A DNA stretch of 64,000 bases from Bog-473 sp963777485 (GCA_963777485.1 CAVZQP010000002.1:496001-560000), one strand, 5' to 3'. Shown: positions 7,709 through 21,000, numbered from the stretch's first letter. Translations and numbers: made by a program. Notes: generated by a model from the sequence alone, not told the origin.

Positions 7709-9301
7709 TGCCGGTGTTGGCGCTGTGGCATGGCCGAGACGGACTAAGGCTTGAAGGCACGGGGCCGGTTCCCGCTATCGACGGCGAGATCGAGAGCCCT
7801 CGGGCGTCCGCAAGATCGTCGACCCGGTGAACTTCCTGTTGGCGACCAGGGATACGGGCTACCGCAGTACGCGCAATGGCGATCGCCGAGTTCATCGACA
7901 ACGCGTTGCAGGCGTCTGCACGACGGGTGTCGGTCACAGTGGCGCAGGGTGCCGACCCTATTGCCGCTTGAGATCACGATCATGGACGACGGCTCCGGGA
8001 TGGATGCTGCCAGCGCTTAGACGGGCGCTGACATTTGGCGGATCGACTCGCTTCAACGATCGCATTCGCTCGGGCGCTACGGGATGGGCCTGCCCAATGG
8101 CGCGCTGAGTCGTGCCCGACGAGTCGAGGTCTATTCCTGGCAGGGTAGATGAAGTCCTGTGGAGCCGGCTCGACATCGATGAACTCGCAGCTTCGCGGCA
8201 CCGTGCACTGGCCCCAGTCGAGCTCGCAGAGAACTTCCCGTTCGACACGCATCCACACCCACGGGAACCGTCGTTCGTCTGCTCAGGTGTGATCGCTTGG
8301 AGTACAAACGACCGTCGTGGTTCGCTCGGCGACTCAAGGACGAGTTGGGGCGGATCTATCGCCGTTCCTCGACAATGGTCTGAAGCTGAGCGTCAACGGA
8401 CACCGGGTTGCCGCAGTTGACCCACTGTTCCTCCAATCCGGCGCGTGAACATGGTGCCGGCCATTCGGTGATCAGCTGGTCTACCGGGTACCGACCGACA
8501 CGGTGAAGGGGAGATACGGGTCCGCTTTGCCGAGTTGCCGATCGACCAATGGCACACGCTCTCCTCTGAGGAGAAGCGTGAACGGGGTATCACCAACGCT
8601 CCCTCGGTGTCTGTGCTCCGGGCCGATCGGGAAATCGACCGGGGCTGGTTCTTCATGGGGGTAAGCGACGCGAGAACTACGATGACTGGTGGCGCTGCGA
8701 GGTAAGCTTCGATCCTGCCCTGGACGAACTCTTCGGCATCACGCACGCCAAGCAGGCGATCGTTCCGGCAGAAGAACTGCTTGAGATCCTGGTGCCGGAC
8801 CTGGAGCCCATCGCCCGAGCCCTCAACGGCCGCGTCCGCCAGCGGTTCGAGCTCGTCAAGGCGACGGCTCCGCTGGGCGCAGCGGAACGACAGGCGGGAC
8901 GAGCGGAGCCGGCGCTGCCTCCTTGCCACGGCGCGCGACATCGTCCCGACGGCACTCAGGGATCTGGTACGAAGCTGGCGGGCAGACTCGCGGGCACACG
9001 CACGGCCCCGTACCAGATCAGGGCCACCGAGCTGCCGACGACTGCCGCCTTTGAGGTCGTCGTACGCGACGGGCGACTGCTCCTCCTCCTGAACTCCCGT
9101 CACCCCTTTACCGGGACTTGTACGGTCCGCTTGCCATGAGCGAGTCGACCGAGAGATCAGGAGGTAGCGAAGCAGGTTGCTCTTGCCGTCCTGGCCGCGG
9201 CGCGGGCTGAGGTCAGCACCTGGCGCCGAGCGGAGCGGACCCAGGCCCGGAACTTCCGGCAGACTTGGGCGGACGTGCTCGCAACCTTCATGAACGCCTG
9301 A
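7709..9301 (+). CDS. MORC/MutL-like GHKL ATPase of a defence operon, several frameshifts
   Basis: A predicted ATP-dependent conformational switch of about 530 aa. The start at ATG 7709 gives MPVLALWHGRDGLRLEG and then VDPVNFLLATRDTGYRST. GHKL motifs follow across alternating frames: N-box AEFIDNALQA, G1 box MDDGSGMD and G2 box GRYGMGLPNG. Later intact stretches include EIRVRFAELPIDQWHTLS and a C-terminal helical segment ending RNFRQTWADVLATF before TGA 9301. At least five indels are needed to read it through, mostly single-base insertions (near 7872, 7960 and 8023) plus deletions (near 7800 and 8065). Such ATPases occur beside helicases and nucleases in restriction-like islands. The next gene starts 3 nt after its stop. 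Confidence 0.75.
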
Positions 9302-9303
9302 CG

Positions 9304-11278
9304 ATGGCCAGCAGCGCCTGGATACCGCTGCCCAACCCCGCCGACCTGGCGCCGAGCGGACAAGCGAGCCTTCATGGCGCTGGCGCGCGTCCTGAAGCGA
9401 CCACCAAGCGCGGCATCCCAGCGATCGAGGCGGCTCGTCGGGCTGCGCTTGCGTGATGATCGGCCGGCTCTTGTGGCCGCAGCGTGCCTGCTGTGCGATC
9501 TGGTCGAGCAGGGCTGGGTCGTCGAGGTGGATGATGCCGAGCGGCGTCTGCGACACGGCCCCCCAAGGTGGTCGCGGATCCGACGGCTGAGAAAGCATCG
9601 GGTCCGCCGCAGGAGCTGCTCAAGCGCGATGAGCAACTGGCTATCCCATCGGTTCGGCGTTTCGTCGCAGAGATGGAGAGGCCCCGCGAGTTCGCCGGGA
9701 CGCTTCGTGTCGATCTTCAGCCTGATGCGCGACGGGCGGAGCTACGGTCGGCCCTCGAGGACGCTCGCCGAGGATGAGCGATGCCGCGGCCCTGCGGGCA
9801 GGTCATCGACCCGTACGTACAGGTCGTCAACGCACCGGAGCGTTGTCGGCACACCGGACTTGCGTCTCGGTGACATCTGGCGCTACTTCCGCCACACCTG
9901 GTCGAATCAGTACACCAGCACGCCCGGCCGAACGATGCTGCTCCTGGTCCGGGACCGGGCGGCGCCGTTTCACCCGGTCATCGGCATCGCCGCGCTGGGC
10001 AGCGCCATCGTCCAGATCAAGGAGCGGGACGACTGGATCGGCTGGCAGTCGCAGGCCTTCGTGGCGGACGCTGACTGACCAGCCCGACGCTTGCCATGGC
10101 CCGCTGGGTGGTGCGTCGCCTGGAGCAGGCCTCAGCGAGCTGTACCTCGACGATCTCCTCGAAGACGGCCTGTATTGGCCGTCGCTGTGGAGTCGCCGAC
10201 CCACGAAGCCATCGACCGGCTTCGAGAAGGAGGCGGAGGCTCGCGGCGACACGACCACCACCGTTTCGTGCGGCGAGCCGATTTCAAGAGGCACATGGAC
10301 GGCCGACGATCCGGAGGCCTGGCGACAGCGGGCCGAGTCGGATTTGTTTCGCAGCAAACGATGCCTGGCCCTAGCCGATCTGCTGCGCTCCCGGGCGGCG
10401 CTCGGTCCATTTCTGTATCCCAAGCCCAGCCGAGCCGGCCTGGCCGACAGCACTCGCTGATCCCGCTGGGCCGACGGGCGATCGCCGGCATCGTGCGTCG
10501 AGCCAAGGCCGAGTCCATCGGAACAGAGATGGCCGACCTCACGGTCTGCGGCGCAATCGCCCCGTACAACGCTCTGCTCGGCGGCAAGCTGGTCAGCATG
10601 CTGGCCGTCAGTCCTTCCGTCGTCCGCGCCTACCACGATCGATACGCCGACTACGCCAGCGTCATTGCCTCCTCCATGGCTGGTCGTCCCATACGCCGCC
10701 GTACGAACCTGGTCTTTGTCGGCACAACATCGCTCTACGGATCCGGTTCGAGTCAGTACAACCGAATGCGGATTCCCGCCGAGGTGCTGGGCGGTCGGCA
10801 GGCCTCGAGTTCCGCGAGCTCGGCAGGTCGCGGTCGTTTGGCACGTCGCACCTCTCGGAGCAGACGGTGTCAGCGCTCTGGTCCGGCTGTCCGAGCAAAG
10901 CCGGACCGGTGTCCGAGTCAACAGCATCTTCGGCGAAGGAGTGAATCCCAAGCTGCGCAAGGTGCGGGACGGCATCGACCTGCTTGGGTGGCCGTCCGAA
11001 GAATCTCATGCGGCATGGTCGGCAACGGATTGTCTACGGCGTAAGCCTGGTTTCGAACCTTCTGCCGTACCTCATCGGTGCCGACACCAAGCCGCACTAC
11101 CTCTTTCGACGCAATGTCAAGGACGACGTTGGATGCATCTCGAGAGTGGTGGATTCGACGTTGGCTGGCACCACGTATCCAATCCGACGAGGTGCTGGAC
11201 GCTGTGGCGTGGCACTCCGACGAGCGCCCGGTTCGGCACGGTGCTCGGGTGCCCGACGCTCGACTCCGTGCCGATTAG
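9304..11278 (+). CDS. DUF4338 (DruA-like) protein with N-terminal extension, several frameshifts
   Basis: About 655 aa when read through its indels. ATG 9304 follows the GHKL stop by 2 nt. The first ~170 residues are an extension (MASSAWIPLPNPADLAPS, LVAAACLLCDLVEQGW). The DUF4338 region follows, with DIWRYFRHTWSNQYTSTPGR, the conserved HPVIGIAALGSAIVQ and RDDWIGW, then YNALLGGKLVSMLAVSP, TTSLYGSGSSQYNR and a C-terminal basic tail ending at TAG 11278. DUF4338 is the hallmark of DruA in Druantia type I; its biochemical activity is not established. Its stop codon overlaps the stop of the minus-strand nuclease gene. Here it is paired with a GHKL ATPase rather than druB/C/D. Confidence 0.72.
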
Positions 11279-12482
11279 TCGAGGATCTCAACACTGAAGA
11301 CCTCCGAGGCGTTTGTCAGCGTGCCTACTGGCAACGCTGATTCTGAATCATGCTCTCGGTGTAGATCCAGCAGCCGCAAGTGATCACCGACACCGAAGGA
11401 AACGACTTCGGAAGACGTCCGCAGCAGCAACACATTGTCCGTCGGCCTTTCCCGCCAGCACCCAACTTCGTGCACCGTTTGGCTTGGACACAGTGCCTTC
11501 GAAATCGAACCAGTCGTCTTCTGCGGTGTTCGTCGTTGCCAGGTTGCTCCAGTATTCGTCACAAAGCTGTCGAACTCCGCAGAGTGTGCACATTGACGCT
11601 TCTGGACGCGCGCCGGAGGACGCTCCAGCAGGGCCGCTTCTGCGTCGCGAATCTGGTCAGAGACCTTCACGGCGATCTCGTCGAGTTCGCTGTTGGATGG
11701 GGGATCGATGTCGACATCGTGCGAGGGATACGCAAGCTTCAAGTGGCGAACGGGAAGAGAATTCGGGTTGAGCTCGTCGTCGCGGCTCCAAAGCAAGGCG
11801 TACAGACGTACTTGGTCGGCATGATGGGCATCGGGTGCGCCGGTCTTGTAGTCAGTAATGTCGCAGCCCTCCTCCGACACAGCCAATAGATCGGCCCGAC
11901 CAGCCAGGCGAAGGGAAGGAACGCGAAGCTCGACCTCAGGATAGAACCCTGGAGCTAAGGGACCACGGACTCCGAGCCACAGCCCCAGCGTCATTCGCGG
12001 CGCCACCGATCATGTGAAACGGAGTGCGGGCCATAACGGCCTGTACCCGTTGGCGAATCTCCGGCACTTTGATACGCAAGGCTGTTCTTAGTGGCCCGAT
12101 GCGATCGCTCATTCTTGGGTTTGGAGCAGCCGTTCGAGTTGATCCTCGATGCCCTGTTCTGCCAATTTGCCATAGCCGCCCAGACTCCTGAGCACAGCGA
12201 CTGTGGTCGGATCCGCAATCGAGGTGCAGCCGTGCTCGCGAAACTCCAGCAGCAACCGCTCAAGGACACCGTGGACTACGTCACCCATGAGAGCCGGAAG
12301 GCTGGGTTTCGCGGGATACCCCCAGTGACCCAGAGGTCGGGATAGCTCGCTCGACTGAGCATCCAGCGTCGCGGGCACTCGGTTGCTTCTCGGAGGCTGG
12401 AGTAGCTCCAGGTATGAGGAACTTCCGGCCAGATACCCCAAGTGTCCCGGACCGCCACCGAGAAATGATCTGCGGACTCCAT
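11275..12482 (-). CDS. RecB/Cas4-like PD-(D/E)XK nuclease coupled to druE, frameshifted
   Basis: A predicted nuclease of about 400 aa. ATG 12482 overlaps the druE stop as TGATG, so translation is coupled. The N-terminus has the RecB-type SYSSLREATECPRRWMLSRA helix with its first cysteine and GDVVHGVLERLLLEF. The catalytic core is GRADLLAVSEEGCDITDYKTG, giving the D...DYK of the PDDEXK_1 fold, then HADQVRLYALLW. The downstream CTLCGVRQLCDEYW supplies three further cysteines, consistent with an iron-sulfur cluster as in AddB/Cas4. At least two frameshifts interrupt it (near 12000-12110 and 11600). The stop at 11275 lies inside the stop region of the convergent DUF4338 gene. Confidence 0.75.
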
Positions 12483-15400
12483 CAGCCAATCGTCTCAATG
12501 ACTTGCCGGCTGGCGTGCGGGAGGTTACGGGATATGACGATCTCATCGATGAGCCGGACTGGTACGACGCTGCCATACTCCTTCGCATCCCGGAGAGCTT
12601 CGTCGGAGGCGTGGTCCGGCGTCAGCGGGCCGTGGACGCCAAAGATGTAGTCCAGACCTCCCGAACGGGCGAGGATCGGCACTTCGAGCATGCCGATCCC
12701 TGGCACTTCTAGCGGTGCATTGCGACGAAATTCAATATCGCTGTGGCCTTGACGGACGAGGTCCTCATAAAGACGATCGGCTGCCTGTTCGAGTCTCGGC
12801 CTTGTCCAGCACCGGCTCTTCGCCTCGAACCAGGTACCTCAGCAGGCTGGCCGCCAAATGACGGTCGAGTAGGGAGTGTTCGAAGCGGTTCTTGAAGCTT
12901 CGTAGACAGCGGTAGCACGAGCTGTCGCACATGGCCGGGCAGCTCTCCAGGAGATGGATGGTGTCTTCGAAAACCACTGCGCCAAGATCGCCGATGCGAC
13001 GAGAAAAGCCGGCACCACCAGCCAACGTGTCGTAGATGTAGATCTCGGCCTCGAGTCCCTCGTGGCCCCCTGGGTCAGAGCCGGCCGGTATTCCGCCTGC
13101 AGTTCTCCGGCCTCGATCTCCAGCCGGCTGGTAGCAGCAATCGTCAGAGCGTCGGAGAGGGTGCGTAGCGCCACTTCCGTGGCGAGGTATCCCGGTCTGC
13201 AGGATTAGCGGTGCGTCAACTCGAAGAGAAATGAGGAGCACGTCCGAGATGAAGTCTGTCCCGAGCACGAGGCCCCGGGTCGAGGCGGCTCCGGAGCACA
13301 TCGGTTCCCGATCGTCCGGGAATGGCTTGGGATGCGCTCCACCGACAGTGCGACTGGGAACTGGCGGTTGGCTCGATCAGTCCGCACTTTGTGCAGTAGG
13401 TATAACCCTCCTGTCTGGGCCCGGTGTTGGTTACCAGCAGGGGGTTGCGGTCGTAGTATTGACGAATCCGTGGCGTAACCGGGCTCCAGCTGTCGGCATT
13501 GGCCGGCCCTTGGGCCACCAACTTGGCTCGGGTCGCATAACTACGGGCCGGTTGATCATCCTGAGACGTTCCTTCCTCCCATGACAGCGGATGAGCGAAA
13601 CCTGGCGGCCGCATCCAGTTCTTGGCGGCGCCGAACGTCGATTCGGAGCCGCAGGCCGGGCAATCCTCAAGCTGGCCACGTTCTGCGGCCTGAAAGTCGC
13701 GCGTGGCGGCGTAGTGGCAGACCGAGCACTCAAAGTACAGCCGACGTTGCTGCCAAGCCTCAAAGCGATCGCTGTGACATCGGAGAGTAGATCGCCCCAG
13801 ATCGCCAGAGCTTCCCATCGATCCAAACTTCCTTGCCTGGCGCGTACTGCGTCAGGGCAATTGGCAAACCCTGGCTTGGTGCATATTGGTACTCGGCTCG
13901 GAATCGTGTAGAGCGATCACGGTCAAAGACATAGAAGGAAACGACATCGGTGGGAAAGGCGTAACGCGGTAGAACACCCTTGATAGAGGAGGCGATCCAG
14001 CAGGTTCTCGACCACTCGACGGGTGTCGGCTCTCTCCTCGTCCGTCTCGGCCGGACCCTCGACCACGATCGCGTCGTCGTTTTCGGCGGCGTCAGGCGGC
14101 GGTGCCTCTGGGAGCTCCTCGTCTGGTGCGGGAGCACCGAGAGCGCATCAATCAGCGTTGAGGGTGTACGGCACTAGCTGAGCCAGAAGACGGTCACGTT
14201 CGTCAGGCGACAGTTCGCTGGGCAGCCAATCGCCCACCGCCCTCACCAGTTCAGCCTTCCTGTTGCTCGCAGCCAGCTCTCAAAGTCGATTCGATTCAGT
14301 GGTGACGCCAGGGTCGAGAAAGTCCTCAACGGACCCAAGAACTTCGAAGAGTTGTGGCTGATCTTCGGGATCAATATCCGGCATCCGGGCCTGGTGATAG
14401 CGCTGGAAGAGGTAAGCGGTCACGTGACGTCGGGCAATCTCTCCATTGTCCAAGGTCAGGACGGGGTCGTCGACCTGTCCGCGGATCATGGCGTCGGGCT
14501 CAGTGAAATAGTGCTCGTCGTGGCTGTCGGCGCTGCCAAAAGCCACGACCGTCGCAACGGCGTTGCCGCGGCGACCGGCTCGACCCGATCGTTGTTGGTA
14601 GCTGGCCCGCGATGGCGGCATATTGCGCAAGGCCACACCGGACAACGTGCCGATGTCGATACCGACTTCCATTGTTGTCGTGCAGGAGAGGACATCGATG
14701 GCGGCGCGTCGCGGTGTACCCGGCGTGGGCAGCGCCAGATCGACGTCCTGGAAGAGCAGCTCATGCTCCTCGGCTTTGGAGAACACTTCGTCGGACTGAG
14801 CAGCATTGAGCTGCGCCGTGTGCTCAGCGGCAATGATGGCCATTGGCCGTTCTGGTGGGTCGCTCGAGCGCCCGGACCGAGCTTCCTCGGTAGTAACCCT
14901 TCCGGGCGGCGAAAACAGCGTCGGTGTTCGGGATCGATCGGGACGACTCGGTCGCGCCGGCAGTTGATGCACACGCAGGAGCCTGGAAAGAGTCGTTGGG
15001 TCGTCCGGCAGGTCTGGCAGTATCCCCAGTTGGCGTCGGTGTCGAGCGCCAGATGTTTCGCCAGAATTCGGTACTTCTTCGGTGCCCGGAACTCACAAAA
15101 CAGTTCAAGCAATCGGGGAACCCACTCCTTCTCGTAGACCTTCTTGGCCGCCTTGTCGGCGATCCGACCGCTGACTGCGGCGAAGTTTCCGGAATGCGGT
15201 CGAACGCCGCGAGTGGTTTGCACCCAGCTGTCGTCCATGCCCCGAAACCAGATTCCGGCGTTGTATGTGGCCCACTGGCTCAGCCACAGACGTGCCAACG
15301 CCAACTTCTCCTCGTCGGTCGAAGCTGTTCCCGCCAGATCCGGCAGTTCAGTCACCTTGCTTTCCAGATTGCGGCGTTCCCGAAGTGACGCCAGAGCAAG

Positions 15401-18061
15401 GGACTGGAGCCCGTAGTAGCGGTCTGTGATGGTAGACACGATGCCCTGCAGGAGTGCTTTGGGAGGTTGCTCGCTGCCGAGTTGGTAGAGCGGTAGCAGC
15501 TGGCTCGGGTCGGAGAGCGCACCGGAATCAACGGCGTCGGCAACCTCGTCCATGACATGTAGCGATTCCGTACCCTTCAGTTCGGGTCGGAGGCGGAGTG
15601 AGAGGAGGCGCGATCCCACCATCACAGCCAAGAAGAGGTCGTCAAGGCTCAGAGCGGGTGAGAGGATGTCGATTGTGTCTAAGGCTCGCCAGCCCCGCAA
15701 GATCACTGGGCGCAGCACGTCACGCATCGAGTAGTCCTGCAGGTTTGGCGCCAATCTGAGCCGCCGTCTGGCGTGAGTCCGAGAAAGCCAGGACCTTGCG
15801 CCCACGCAGCGGGGCAAAGTCCGAGTAAGCCTGTTGACCGGGGGGTTGGACTTCAATCTGTCGGGTCACCAGTGCTTGAAAAGGCTGATCGCCTTTGGTC
15901 TGGTGATCCTGGACCGATGTCCGTCCGTATGGAGCCTTGGTGTTACACACTCCACATGGTTTGAATTCGCCCGCATGCATCCGAACCGCTCGATTCGTCG
16001 TCGGGATCGTCGCTGTCCTGACCGCTGCGATCCTGTCGGAAGAAAGACCTGTCGGGTTCTGTCCCCGAGGTTCACCGGATTCAGACCGCCAGTCGTCAAG
16101 TCGAGGTCAGCTGGCTCGGTCGGGATCGTTGGCTCTTCGAGTAACAGATCGATCGGGAACAGCGGCGGGACGTGGCCGTTGACGGCAAGAAAGTCGCTAC
16201 CCGGCTCGTTCCACAGGAAGCGTGGTGTCAGCACATTGTCGGTGTAGGCGCGGGCGTAGGCCGACCCGCAGTTTCGGCAGGTGTAGAGCTCGAACACTCG
16301 GGCTGCGCAGTAACTGCACGTCGACCTCGGCTGGGGGTAGATCGCTCCAACCGGGCTGTCCGGGTAGCCAGCGCCTCCGGCACAGTCTGGGATCCAGACA
16401 GGCCCAAAGGCCCGGCAGTCCGCGGAAGAAGGCGTGAATTCGGCAGGGCAAGAGCCCCGGCTCTCCAGGAGCTCGGTGTGAAGCGCTGCCAAGCGCAATC
16501 AGGCTGGTCACCGCTCGGTCGGCGAGCTCCGGATCTTCATCGGGAAAGAGCCGACGACCGAGTTCTTCCAAAGGCGTGGCTTCCTGCATGGTGACGTTGA
16601 TCAGCAGGTTCATCGGGCGGAAAATCTCGCAACGCCTCGTAGAGCGCCGGCCCGGATTCTCCTGGATCTCTGGTTACACCTCGATAGGCAAGGAAGTTCT
16701 GGACGGCCCGGAGTCGGGATGCTTCGTCGTTTGCCTCGTAGAACTCGTTCAGTGGCACATCAGCTAGGGCCTGGGCGTCTGCCGTTGTCCCCATCGCTTG
16801 CCTGGTCGCGCAGCGCCAGGTCACCCTGAATGGTTAGAAAGTCGGAGGCAGACTTGCCGGCGAGCTGGGCGGCGAACTCCCGGGCGTAGTTCGGGTCCTC
16901 GAAAGCTAGCGCTGGTGCAGATGACCTGAAGGCGATCGGCCGGAATATCCAAGCGGGCCCGGAGACGTCGGAGCAGCAGCCCCACCTCGGCGCCCGCGGC
17001 GCCTCGGTAGAGGTGCGCCTCATCAACGATCAGCAGAAGGCGCTCATCGGGGTTATCGGCCAACCATTGACGAGTAGCGTCGTAGATTGGCCGTTCCAGC
17101 GGCCGCATCAGGGTGTACTCCAACATCGAGTAGTTGGTGACCAGGATGTCCGGAGGGTTTTGAAGCACCTCGTGCCGAGTGAAAAGTTCAGCGTCCTCGG
17201 GCCGCAGCACTGCTCGCACGAACTCTCCGGCTCGGTTCTTCCACCTCGAGCCCGCTCTTGCCGAACCATTCCTGTAGCTCCGGCTTGCTGGGCCACTTGC
17301 CCCTCTTCTGGAGATTGGCGACCAGGGCCGCGGACTGCTCGTGCTCAAGCGAGTCTGGGTTCTCGGCCGCTTCGAGAAGCGCTATGTAGAAAGTCTCGAT
17401 CGACTTCAGCCGCGAGGAGTCCTTCTTCACGGTCCGGACGCCTGGGTAGAGCGTCCGGCTGGTGTAGCGAGCAAAGCGAGCCGGTCGTCCACTCCAAGCG
17501 GTGAATTGGGCGGACACCCGCGGGTCGCCGAACAGCAGCCGAAGTCGTCGCCAACTGGTCATTCACCAGAGCGTTCATTGGGTACAGCAATAGGGCGCGG
17601 ATGGCGGGCGTCTGGAAGGACAGGCGGGTGCGCCTGAGCCTCAATCGCCAGCTTGGCCATGATCGGCAGCAGGAAGGACTCGGTCTTGCCGGAGCCAGTG
17701 CCCGTGGTGATCACCAGGCTCATGCCGTCCCTCGTGGTGGCCTCGAGTGCCGTCGCTTGGTGGGTATAGGGCGGGTCGTACAGCAGGGAAGACTGCTCCG
17801 CTGGTTGGGATGTGCCAGCGAAGTCAGCAAGGACTTAGCGGTGGACGGAATGTCGAGGTCGCCAAACGAGCGAGCGGTGTGTGTAGCGGGGCGTGCTCTC
17901 GATGTAGGGCGCTCGAAACAGCACCCCTTCCTGTCTCCAGAAGATCGTGCCGCTGCGCCACCAGGTCCGGATGACCGACGTGATAGGTGGCTTCGATGTA
18001 CTCCTGCAGGGCCGCCCGGATATCGGTGATGGTCTCGGCGATGGTCTTGGTAGTCTGTCAC
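12482..18061 (-). CDS. druE: DruE-type giant SF2 helicase with DUF1998 domain, many frameshifts
   Basis: Reconstructed length is about 1,860 aa, matching DruE, the common component of all Druantia types. GTG 18061 overlaps the upstream stop (GTGA). Domains in order are: Q-motif region and Walker A TGTGSGKTE (near 17685); MNALVNDQLA motif Ia (near 17560); DEAH in LLLIVDEAHLYRG (near 17020) with motif III TSASF; zinc-binding CSYC/CRNCG pairs (near 16290); helicase-C motifs EVGIDIG and QRSGRAGRRG (near 14600); more CxxC pairs (15010, 13740, 13390); and the DUF1998 core IYIYDTLAGGAGF with SCYRCLRSFKN (near 13030-12870). A further 130 residues follow. Roughly ten single-base indels split it, yet every motif is retained. 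DruE is thought to drive ATP-dependent recognition or remodelling of phage DNA. Confidence 0.82.
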
Positions 18062-21000
18062 TGCTTAGGTCCTCTCAGACTCGATGCTCCGCAGACATCC
18101 ACAGCATGTCGTATAAGAAACTGAAGCTCCTCGCTCACTTCGCTGCGGGGCACACTGTAGGAAAACAGAGCGCCGCGACCTCGCACGATCGGCGTTCCCG
18201 TCACATCTAGCCGTCGCTGCGCCCAGCTAGGCAGCGGGGCAAAGAAATCCAGCACGTTCGTGTCGGCCTGCATTTCCATTCTTACTCGAACCATTTGCGG
18301 GTGTCCGGCTGCCGCATCAATGGCCGCCTGTAGTCGCCAGGCTTCATCGGCGGCTGGCACGAGCGAACCAAGTACCGGCAGGTCGACCAGCTGAGTGATC
18401 GCACCAGCCTCGACGCGAGCGAAACACCAAAGGTCGGCGCCGTAAGCCTGGGGCCGGCGGATCACAAACGTCCCAGCGTCACTGGGCTTTCGGTGGCCGC
18501 CAACGACCGCGGTAGTAGCTGATGCGAGCGTCAGGATCGAGGAGTGTTGTCCCCTCGATGTCTCCCGACGGCCCAGCGGCTTGCAGCCGGCGGTCGTATT
18601 CGCCGATCAGCTCTTGCGGCGTCGTCGGGCGGGGCGCCTGAAGCCACTGAACAACCGTTCGCTCGACGAGACCGCTGGCTGCAAGGAGTTCATCGATACC
18701 TTCGCGTCGCCTCCGACGAGCCGGGCATGTCCCTCGCTGTAGACGAGAGTCTCCAGATCGTTTCCGACCAATGGCGCCCCATCGGGTCGGATGCCGATGA
18801 GCAAGCGTGACCCGATGCTCGCCTGACGAAGCCTGGCGGACCCAGAAAGAGCCGTAGGCCTCCCGAATCAATTGTGCTCGACGGCAGCTCCAGCAGGTCG
18901 CCGTAACCGACTAGGGCTTCGAGAACGAGTTCGAGGTTGGCCTTGGTGTTCTCGTCGTATCCATCGAGCCCTTCCAGCACCTCCAGGACCGAGCGGACGA
19001 TAGCCCCAGGAGTGGATGGGCAAAGAAAAGATGCGGCGCGGCGCAAGGAGGCGGCATGTGCCTCAGTGGAGAAGAGGTCAACACCGCTGTCGCCCAGATC
19101 CAGCGATCTGAGCGTTCGGCTAGCGACTTCATCAGAGCCATGCGTGCTACGACCATTCCCATCCTTCGTATGGTGCGCCCGTGTCTTCAGACTCATCCAA
19201 GTGAACGGCCAACACAAGAAATCTCGCTGCTCGGATCAGCACGGGTGTAGTGAGGACCCGTTCTGCTCCGTTTCGGATCTCGGACCCCGGCCAGCTGGCC
19301 AAAGACCAAGGCTCACTTGCTAGGCGGAGTAGGAATTCCGCGAACCGATGGTCGTTGCGATCTACCTCCTGTACGGTGGCTGAGCACCGCCGCGAACTTG
19401 ACGGCGCGTTTGGCCGGCGGCAGGGCTCCCATTCGACGATATTTCGTTGAATGGCTTGGGCGAGGGCTCTGTGATAACCGTCTGTACCGACACCTTCTTG
19501 CATCCGATAAAAGGTGAAGTCGTAATGCTGGGTGCCTCGGTCCTCAATCTCTGACCATCGTCGACTTCCCGCAGATGACGGAAACAAGTCGAGCAGTTAG
19601 GGCTCGGAGCACGGCCCGTCGCTCGTGCTGGGCAAAGGGGTCACCCGGTAGGGATGCTGCGGCCCACATATCCGATAGCTGGATGAACTGCTGCACACCA
19701 ACAGGCGTGCGTGTGGGGGAAGTCACCCGCGGCACGACACGAGTCTGCTGTAGACCAATCTCTCGGATGTTGGCCGGCAGGATTACAGATGCTCCAAAGT
19801 CGTTGACCTGCGCGCGAAACAATCCTCCAGTAGGCCAGCGCAGTACATCATCATTGCGGCTAACGATGGGAACTGCACTTGCCGGTGTGGCGAAGTCATA
19901 GCGCGCGATTTCAGCGCTCGGCCGTCCACGTTATTGACGAGCCGTGCATTAGGACCATCTCGGTCTTGACCCACTACCCAGCGAAGAGGAGCGAACTCCC
20001 GTTCACAACGCAGTTGTGCAGTACCGAGGGTGGAGTGGGAAATGGTCAGGACCAGCGCTTCGGCATTGTCATAACTCGCCTGCAGGGTTCGTGATCCCCG
20101 TATTTCCTTGGCCGCTACCCTGAACCAGGAGGTCGAATCGACTGGGAGATCGACTTTGAAGCCCGTGTTCGCCAATGCGATGCGTTTCGCTCGCTCCAAC
20201 GCTGCGGTCACGCTGGCGGAGGCTCCGACTGGCCCGAGCACATCGACTGTGGCTCGGCCGTCCCACACTTCGCTCAGCGTTGGCGCAACCGGGCTCGTGA
20301 GCAGCATCAGACCCTCCCTGAGGGTGCCCGTGGACGGCCGTGCGTGCGGCGCTCGCATCCCAATTACGAGCGAGCCTGATGCGACAACAGTATCGACCTC
20401 CTCGGGGAGCAACGCGACCTGCACGTCGTGTTCTCCGAGGGCCAGTCCGCTGAGGGCGACGAAGATCTCCTTGTCGGATTGAGGCCAGTCCAAGAAGGTC
20501 ACGTCCCCATCTATCGTCAGAGCGCACTTTCCGACCGTCCGACTCGATCTAATGCAAAGGATTACGTCCTCACTGGCCAACCATTCGGCAGCACCCTCTC
20601 CATCCCAGCCGCCAGGGACCATGCCGGCCGGCCGCACCTCAACATCCGCGACGACCCCGATACCTAAGGTATGGAGCCCAGCAATAGCCTCGTCCCCAAG
20701 GACTGCCGGAGGATTCACTTCATAGGCGGTCACACCGGCGGTGACAGAAGAAGTAGGTGTGATCCACTGTGGCCGGCTCTCGATTGGAAGCGCGGCTCTC
20801 GTAATCAGGACGTAGGAGTGGCCGGGCCTTACAAATTTGCCTCGAACCTCAGTGGCATACCCCGGTTCTCGGACCCGAAAGAGCCAGGCAGGGCCCGGGC
20901 TCATCACGCACTGGTCAGCCAACAGCCGGTTGGCCGACTCGAGGCGTCCATCGTCCTCGAACTGGAGCAACGGGGTTCGTGGATCCGGCCATTCCTGAAT

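Noticed and set aside
9827..10975. 382-codon minus-strand frame
   Set aside because: Ser/Arg/Thr-rich shadow of the DUF4338 gene; no motif, and the plus strand carries conserved DUF4338 segments here.
12482..18061. Assignment of the giant helicase to DISARM (drmA/drmB)
   Set aside because: In DISARM the helicase and DUF1998 are on separate proteins and come with a methylase. Here helicase motifs and DUF1998 lie in one ~1,860-aa gene, no methylase is present, and a giant orphan precedes it, which fits DruE better.
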